Below, in pieces: positions 27,815-32,427 of a DNA stretch of 32,427 bases. A model generated the notes under the pieces. The model saw only the letters and a program-made list of their open reading frames with translations, had not been told where the DNA came from and ran no database searches. The translations under genes were made by a program, and so were the position numbers. The DNA is taken from positions 14,343 through 46,769 of the forward strand of contig LFSY01000121.1 in NCBI GenBank assembly GCA_001512865.1, read 5' to 3'. Within the stretch, counting starts at the first letter, position 1. Every line of letters begins with the position of its first letter. Source of the DNA: Rikenellaceae bacterium DTU002. Its GTDB lineage: Bacteria; Bacteroidota; Bacteroidia; Bacteroidales; UBA932.

Positions 27815-28241
27815 GCATTCCGTTGTGTATTACTATCTCGGTGGTCATTTCCATGACCTGGCGATACACGTGCATGACCCCGCAATAACTTGTTTCTGAA
27901 AGCTCTACGGCACGTCTGAGCTTATCTTCAGGCAAATCTTTGCCCGTGAACTCGTATACTACACGGATCTTGTTATAATGACGGGGATGCTCGTCTGTAA
28001 GGGATCCTTCCACCCGTACCTGGAAACCTTCCGGCTGAACACGCATTTTCTTTAGTATGGAGATCACGTCCATTGCCGTACAGCCGGCCAGTGCCGCCAG
28101 CATAAAAGGTTTGGGTCGCGGACCTTTATCTTCACCCCCAAAGGAAGAGTCGGTATCCATGAGAACCTTATGGCCGCTGATCCCGGCCTCAAACAACATG
28201 TTTCCCAGCCATCCTGCTGTAACTGTTTCTAAATGTCCCAT
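27789..28241 (-). CDS. OsmC-family protein
   Basis: 'DSSFGGEDKGPRPKPFMLAALAGCTAMDVISILKKMRVQPEGFQVRVEGSLTDEHPRHYNKIRVVYEFTGKDL...SETSYCGVMHVYRQ'. Confidence 0.92.
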   Translation of the reverse strand: MGHLETVTAGWLGNMLFEAGISGHKVLMDTDSSFGGEDKGPRPKPFMLAALAGCTAMDVISILKKMRVQPEGFQVRVEGSLTDEHPRHYNKIRVVYEFTGKDLPEDKLRRAVELSETSYCGVMHVYRQVMEMTTEIVIHNGMLRNESLPG

Positions 28242-28261
28242 TTTAATTCAGTGTTTTTTTA

Positions 28262-28269
28262 CAAAGATA
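28262..28269 (-). promoter_or_regulatory. Putative -7 element TATCTTTG for the OsmC gene
   Basis: Minus strand reads TATCTTTG (plus CAAAGATA 28262-28269), 20 nt upstream of start 28241. Confidence 0.5.
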
Positions 28270-28290
28270 AAAATTTGTATATTTCGGCTT

Positions 28291-29133
28291 ATGAACCCAG
28301 TGCCCTCAAATAGCTTTTGCGTTGTGACCGGTGCTGCACACGGCCTTGGGAGGGCATTTGCACTGGAGCTGGCAAAAAGACACCTGAATACACTGCTGGT
28401 GGATCTGCCGGAAAACGGGCTAAAGGATCTCTGTGCTCAATTAAGCGGTGAGTATGGTATCTCCTCACGTTGTTTTGAATGCGATCTGACCAGGAAAGAA
28501 GAGGTCATTGCACTGGCCGGGCTTATCAATGAACAGTACAGTGTGTTTATGCTTATCAATAACGCGGGTACGGGAGGGAGCGTTAAATTTGAAGAGGCCC
28601 CTGTGGATTACCTGGACAAGATCATCCAGTTGAACGTTATGGCAACAACGGTGCTGACACACCAGCTGATACCAAATCTGCTGAAACAGGAAAGGGCATA
28701 TATCCTGAACGTATCCAGCATGGCAGCCTTCAGTCCCATTGGATACAAAACGGTTTATCCTGCCTCCAAAGTATTCGTGCACTATTTTTCAAGGAGCCTG
28801 TACCAGGAATATAAAAACACCAATCTGTTTGTGAGTGTGGTCAATCCGGGTCCTATGAAAACAAATCCGGACGTAACCCGCCGGATTGAAAAACAGGGAT
28901 TTTTCGGTCGTTGGGGCAGCATGGTCCCGGAAAAGGTTGCAGAGATCTCTATCAGACAACTGTTCAGGCATGACTCGCTGATCATGCTGAGTCTTGCCAA
29001 TGGGATCAACTGGCTGATCCTCAAACTTGTTCCCATATACATCAGGTTGCCGTTGCTAAGTCTCGCCGTGAAAAGAGAACTTGAGAACCTGCCTCCCTCC
29101 TTTTCTGAGCACACAAATAAGAAACCGGCATGA
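28291..29133 (+). CDS. Short-chain dehydrogenase/reductase (SDR)
   Basis: In-frame ATG 28291; 'FCVVTGAAHGLGRAFALELAKRHLNTLLVDLPENGL', 'LINNAGTGG', 'ILNVSSMAAF', 'YPASK'. Confidence 0.92.
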   Translation: MNPVPSNSFCVVTGAAHGLGRAFALELAKRHLNTLLVDLPENGLKDLCAQLSGEYGISSRCFECDLTRKEEVIALAGLINEQYSVFMLINNAGTGGSVKFEEAPVDYLDKIIQLNVMATTVLTHQLIPNLLKQERAYILNVSSMAAFSPIGYKTVYPASKVFVHYFSRSLYQEYKNTNLFVSVVNPGPMKTNPDVTRRIEKQGFFGRWGSMVPEKVAEISIRQLFRHDSLIMLSLANGINWLILKLVPIYIRLPLLSLAVKRELENLPPSFSEHTNKKPA

Positions 29134-30116
29134 AAACGGCATTGGTTACAGGAGCTAACGGATTGCTGGGAACCAGCGTGGTACTGGAATTGCTCGGCCG
29201 TGAATACCATGTGAAAGCCCTTGTACGGGACAAAAAAAAATTTATTGAATATACCCACCCCAATCTGGAACTGGTAACCGGTGATCTGAGAGACCGGAAT
29301 TCCATTCAGCGGGCAGCAATGGATTGCCATTATCTGGTACATACGGCTGCCGATACTTCACAAAAACATCTGAAGCTTTCAGATTACGATCCGGTGAACA
29401 CCCTGGGCACAAAAAACATTCTGGACGTTTGCCGGGAACATAAGATAAAACGGCTGGTATATATTGGAACAGCCAACACCTTTGGGTACGGGACCCGGGA
29501 TAATCCGGGGAATGAAAACGCTCCGGCCAAAGCCCCTTTTACACGATGCCTTTACGCACTCAGCAAGATGAAAGTGCAGGAAATGGTCGATAAAGAAGCT
29601 GCTGACGGCCTGGATGTGGTAACGGTAAGTCCCACTTTCATCATAGGCCCTTACGATCAGAAACCCGGATCGGGCCGGATTATTTGCATGGCTCTGAATA
29701 GAGGCATTGTCTTCTACCCGCCCGGTGGTAAAAATTTCGTTCACGCCGGTGATGTGGCCCGGGGTGTGGCAAACGCTCTTGAAAGCGGAACGGCCGGTGA
29801 AAAATACCTGATGGCTAATGAAAACCTTACCTACCGGGAATTTTTCCGGATCGTATCCCGCCTGACAGGAAATCATCCGGTTATGATCCCGCTGCCGCGC
29901 CTGTTGCTCATTGCCCTGGGACTGGCCGGTGAACTGATAAGGTTGCTGGGCATTTCCACGGAACTTACACTGAACAACATGAAGATCCTTTGTGTTCGGA
30001 ATTATTATACCAATCAGAAAGTCCTGTCCCGGTTCAACATGTCATTTCTCACCACCGAAGAGGCGGTGCGCGATGCATTGAAAACGGGACCTTTCCGTGC
30101 CACGCTTAAATATTAA
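29130..30116 (+). CDS. NAD-dependent epimerase/dehydratase family protein (dihydroflavonol reductase/HpnA/3beta-HSD-like extended SDR)
   Basis: 'MKTALVTGANGLLGTSVVLELLGREYHVKALVRD', 'LVHTAADTS', 'VNTLGTKNILDVCREHKIKRLVYIGT', 'YALSK', 'VTVSPTFIIGPYD'; ATGA overlap with previous gene. Confidence 0.92.
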   Translation: MKTALVTGANGLLGTSVVLELLGREYHVKALVRDKKKFIEYTHPNLELVTGDLRDRNSIQRAAMDCHYLVHTAADTSQKHLKLSDYDPVNTLGTKNILDVCREHKIKRLVYIGTANTFGYGTRDNPGNENAPAKAPFTRCLYALSKMKVQEMVDKEAADGLDVVTVSPTFIIGPYDQKPGSGRIICMALNRGIVFYPPGGKNFVHAGDVARGVANALESGTAGEKYLMANENLTYREFFRIVSRLTGNHPVMIPLPRLLLIALGLAGELIRLLGISTELTLNNMKILCVRNYYTNQKVLSRFNMSFLTTEEAVRDALKTGPFRATLKY

Positions 30117-30142
30117 TCATAACATTTTTAAAAAGTAAAGCT

Positions 30143-30553
30143 ATGGAATGTTTTATTGAAAATCTGGAATCTTGTGATTTCACGGCCGGCAATTTCCTGT
30201 TCTTTTTGCCTTTTCTTATCATGTGGATCACCTTCTGTATTTATATGTCTGTAATACAGATCGTTGCCATCTGGCATGTATTCACCAAAGCCGGAAAACC
30301 GGGGTGGGCGTGTCTCATACCCGTTTATGACTACCTGGTAGGTTTAAAGATCATTGGAAAACCCTGGTGGTGGATCATCCTTCTGTTTATCCCCTTTGTA
30401 AACTTCATTTTCCTTATATGGGGACTCAATCTGCTGGCCAAAAGTTTTGGCAAAGGGGTCGATTTTACTATTGGGTTGATCTTGCTTCCGTGGATATTTT
30501 TCCCCATACTGGGATTCGGCAAATCTGAATACAAAGGGCCGGCCGGTAAATGA
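30143..30553 (+). CDS. DUF5684-like membrane protein
   Basis: 'IVAIWHVFTKAGKPGWACLIPVYDYLVGLKIIGKPWWWIILLFIPFVNFIFLIWGLNLLAKSFGKG'. Confidence 0.8.
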   Translation: MECFIENLESCDFTAGNFLFFLPFLIMWITFCIYMSVIQIVAIWHVFTKAGKPGWACLIPVYDYLVGLKIIGKPWWWIILLFIPFVNFIFLIWGLNLLAKSFGKGVDFTIGLILLPWIFFPILGFGKSEYKGPAGK

Positions 30554-30622
30554 GAAAAAACCTCAAACGTACCCTCCTTAGCCATGTTTTTTTTATCTTG
30601 CAGTTACAAAACACATTGATCT

Positions 30623-31117
30623 ATGAAAGTAACCTTCGAGACCATGTCCTTTGAGCATAAAAATGCCGTAATGGACATTTTTAATTATTACGTGGACAAC
30701 AGCCTTGCAGCTTATCCGGATGACGTTCTCCCGTATGATTATTACGAAAAATTCCTGGATATGACCAAATGCTATCCTGCATACGTGATCAAGGAAAAAG
30801 ATCAGATCGTCGGATTTTGCCTGCTCCATGCCTACAACCCTTTTCCCACATTCAAGGAATGTGCCGAAATTTCCTATTTCATTTCCCCGGAACATACGGG
30901 AAAGGGCATTGGCAGCATGGCTCTTAAAAGACTTGAGGAGGATGCTCTGAGAGTAGGCATTAAGACCATTCTGGCCAACATATCCTCTGTGAACACCCGC
31001 AGTATAGATTTTCACAAAAAAAACGGATTTGTGGAATGTGGCAGGTTCCAGAAGATTATTACCAAGAAAGGGACTCCGTTTGACATTGTCTGGATGCAGA
31101 AAACACTGGAATGTTAA
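30623..31117 (+). CDS. GNAT family N-acetyltransferase (phosphinothricin acetyltransferase-like)
   Basis: 'AEISYFISPEHTGKGIGSMALKRLEEDALRVGIKTILANISSVNTRSIDFHKKNGFVECGRF' acetyl-CoA binding motif A and B. Confidence 0.93.
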   Translation: MKVTFETMSFEHKNAVMDIFNYYVDNSLAAYPDDVLPYDYYEKFLDMTKCYPAYVIKEKDQIVGFCLLHAYNPFPTFKECAEISYFISPEHTGKGIGSMALKRLEEDALRVGIKTILANISSVNTRSIDFHKKNGFVECGRFQKIITKKGTPFDIVWMQKTLEC

Positions 31118-31845
31118 CCGGCAGCTTCCAGTTTTGTATGGTCGTCTTTTTTTAATTCCACGAGCTTTTGGCCGGAGGCTGTGTTGAGTATTTCCATATA
31201 GGGATTGAAGCTGCAATTCAATGCCTTCAGCTTTGGATTGCCGCTTATGTCCAGACTTTTTAATTTGTTCTGGGTACAACTCAGCGTTGTCAGCTCGGGG
31301 TTACCCCCAAGATAAGGGGTCTCCAGATTGTTTCTCCAGCACCAGAGAAATTCCAGTTTGCTACACCGGCTGATATCCAGTTCAACCAGCCTGTTCATGG
31401 CACAGAGCAAATATTCCAGTTTTTCGTTGGATCGCAGATCGAGGGTTTCCAAATGGTTCTTGCCGCATATCAGGTGTACCAGCTCCCTGTTCCCGCTCAG
31501 GTCAAGGGACGTCAACCGGTTGGACCTGCAGGACAGGCGTTCCAGCTTCCTGTTGGCGCTCAGATCGAGCGATGTCAGTTGGTTCTGGTTGCACTCCAGA
31601 ATACGAAGCGATGTGAAATACGCTATCCCCTCCAGGGATTCAATACCCCGGTGATTGCAGACCATGATCTGAACACTGTCTGCTTCAGCATAATTTATTT
31701 TCCTGTCATTGTCTGTATCAAAATGTTCCAGACAATACTGATTGAAAGCGGGGTCGGGGATCTGGACATAACCGTTTTTATCACAAGAAGTTACGCACAT
31801 CCATACCACCATAACGGCGACCATAAAAGAGCTTCTGGCACTCAT
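31114..31845 (-). CDS. Leucine-rich repeat lipoprotein with EF-hand/dockerin-like acidic loop
   Basis: Start chosen at MSARSSF (31845), lipobox-like 'VWMCVTSC'; 'DTDNDRKINYAEAD'; about 8 repeats of 'L..L.C..N.L..LDLS.N..' type. Confidence 0.87.
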   Translation of the reverse strand: MSARSSFMVAVMVVWMCVTSCDKNGYVQIPDPAFNQYCLEHFDTDNDRKINYAEADSVQIMVCNHRGIESLEGIAYFTSLRILECNQNQLTSLDLSANRKLERLSCRSNRLTSLDLSGNRELVHLICGKNHLETLDLRSNEKLEYLLCAMNRLVELDISRCSKLEFLWCWRNNLETPYLGGNPELTTLSCTQNKLKSLDISGNPKLKALNCSFNPYMEILNTASGQKLVELKKDDHTKLEAAG

Positions 31846-31889
31846 GATATAACAAGTAATTAACAATGAACAGTTTAACAACAGGATGG

Positions 31890-31920
31890 CAAAATTAAAA
31901 CTTTATATGGAACAGACAAA
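31890..31920 (-). promoter_or_regulatory. Putative Bacteroidetes promoter TTTG-N19-TAATTTTG for the LRR lipoprotein gene
   Basis: Minus strand: TTTG (plus CAAA 31917-31920), 19 nt, TAATTTTG (plus CAAAATTA 31890-31897), upstream of start 31845. Confidence 0.6.
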
Positions 31921-31973
31921 AAAATGTTCCTCAACTAAATGTGCATTATTTGTTGATAATCTTTTGAGTGAAA

Positions 31974-32005
31974 TTTGCCTCATTAAAAAAACAAACGTAT
32001 CTTTG
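31974..32005 (+). promoter_or_regulatory. Putative orphan plus-strand promoter TTTG-N20-TATCTTTG
   Basis: TTTG 31974-31977 and TATCTTTG 31998-32005, both exact consensus; no convincing plus-strand gene follows. Confidence 0.55.
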
Positions 32006-32023
32006 CAGCTCATAATGAATATT

Positions 32024-32056
32024 GAAGCCGTTCGAGTACCCATACTGAACGGCTTC
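32024..32056. other. Strong inverted repeat/hairpin GAAGCCGTTC-g-AGTA-ccca-TACT-GAACGGCTTC
   Basis: Perfect 10-bp arms 32024-32033 / 32047-32056, inner 4-bp arms 32035-32038 / 32043-32046, single bulged G at 32034, 4-nt loop. Confidence 0.9.
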
Positions 32057-32080
32057 TTCGATTTACGGCTTTGCCCGTTG

Positions 32081-32427
32081 TTATTCAAGAAGAATAAACA
32101 TCCGCTCAAAATTCAGGACCATTTTGTCAAATTGTCCTATCAGGTCCTGACCAATGTTCCCGTAAACGGTTTCAGACTCTTTGATCTTATCCCTGACTAG
32201 GTGAACTTTTGTCAGTTCCACTTTTTTCCCAGAAATTTCAAACGACGTATCTATCACGTATCCATCCAGCTCAATTAGTCCCCCGGCCCCTCCAAATTTA
32301 ATTTTTTCCGGGGTGTGATCACGTTCTATCCTGTCCCTGTGCTCCATGTAATAAGCAGCATAGAGCATTGTGTTGTCGGCGCCGGTATCGAACGTAAACG
32401 GTTTTCCATCCAGACATATCATGGGCG
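32081..32427 (-). CDS. Retropepsin-like aspartic protease (partial, N-terminus outside the window)
   Basis: 'CLDGKPFTFDTGADNTMLYAAYY' DTGA motif, 'KIKFGGAGGLIELDGYVIDTSFEISGKKVELTKVHLVRD', 'GNIGQDLIGQFDKMVLNFERMFILLE'. Frame is open to the window end. Confidence 0.8.
   Translation of the reverse strand, partial: PMICLDGKPFTFDTGADNTMLYAAYYMEHRDRIERDHTPEKIKFGGAGGLIELDGYVIDTSFEISGKKVELTKVHLVRDKIKESETVYGNIGQDLIGQFDKMVLNFERMFILLE

Noticed and set aside
28057-28290. N-terminal extension of the ORF listed as 28057..29133
   Set aside because: Antisense to the OsmC-like gene and unrelated to SDRs; SDR homology begins just after ATG 28291.
32024-32056. Hairpin as a canonical intrinsic terminator for the retropepsin-like gene
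   Set aside because: On the minus strand the stem is followed by AATATTCATTATG with no immediate U-tract, and the nearest T-run is about 30 nt further on.
31886-32200. Plus-strand 104-aa ORF (or its 61-aa internal version from ATG 32015)
   Set aside because: Overlaps the retropepsin-like gene antisense and has no recognisable motif; the promoter/hairpin here is reported instead as a possible RNA element.
1-32427. tRNA/rRNA genes, CRISPR arrays, insertion sequences, phage genes
   Set aside because: Looked for in intergenic gaps and on both strands; none recognised. Gaps are mostly under 200 bp and contain no tRNA-like cloverleaf, spaced direct repeats or transposase motifs that I can see.

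Overview
The window looks like a chromosomal segment from a Bacteroidetes (Bacteroidales-like) genome. Support comes from fimbrillin/Mfa-type lipoproteins, a BACON domain, TAnnTTTG-type promoter elements and A-rich leaders. I see about 29 protein-coding genes and no tRNA/rRNA, CRISPR array or transposase. From left to right: a truncated fimbrial lipoprotein locus (minus strand); a GIN-domain protein; a small zinc-ribbon protein; a cupin lipoprotein; a CDP-alcohol phosphatidyltransferase / TauE-SafE / CdsA-like operon; a surface cassette (duplicated Fn3-like plus BACON lipoprotein, fimbrillin-like lipoprotein, M6 metalloprotease). The cassette is translationally coupled to a HemN/HemW-like radical SAM enzyme, an SDR and a eukaryote-like ERG4/ERG24 sterol-reductase homologue, followed by a thiol peroxidase and a fused AmrB(MEMO)-AmrA(AMMECR1) protein. 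Converging on this is a tight minus-strand operon yjbQ-recD-recC-recB-amrS, so the AmrS radical SAM enzyme sits at the end of a recBCD operon. The right side has a CPBP protease, an OsmC-like protein, an SDR/epimerase pair, a DUF5684-like membrane protein, a GNAT, an LRR lipoprotein and a truncated retropepsin-like protease. The most interesting leads are: (1) the radical SAM/SDR/sterol-reductase operon; (2) the split AmmeMemoRadiSam triad tied to recDCB; (3) an orphan plus-strand promoter plus strong hairpin at about 31974-32056 that could be a small RNA; (4) a heptanucleotide repeat in the leader of a fimbrillin gene. All family calls are by eye from motifs; no database searches were run.
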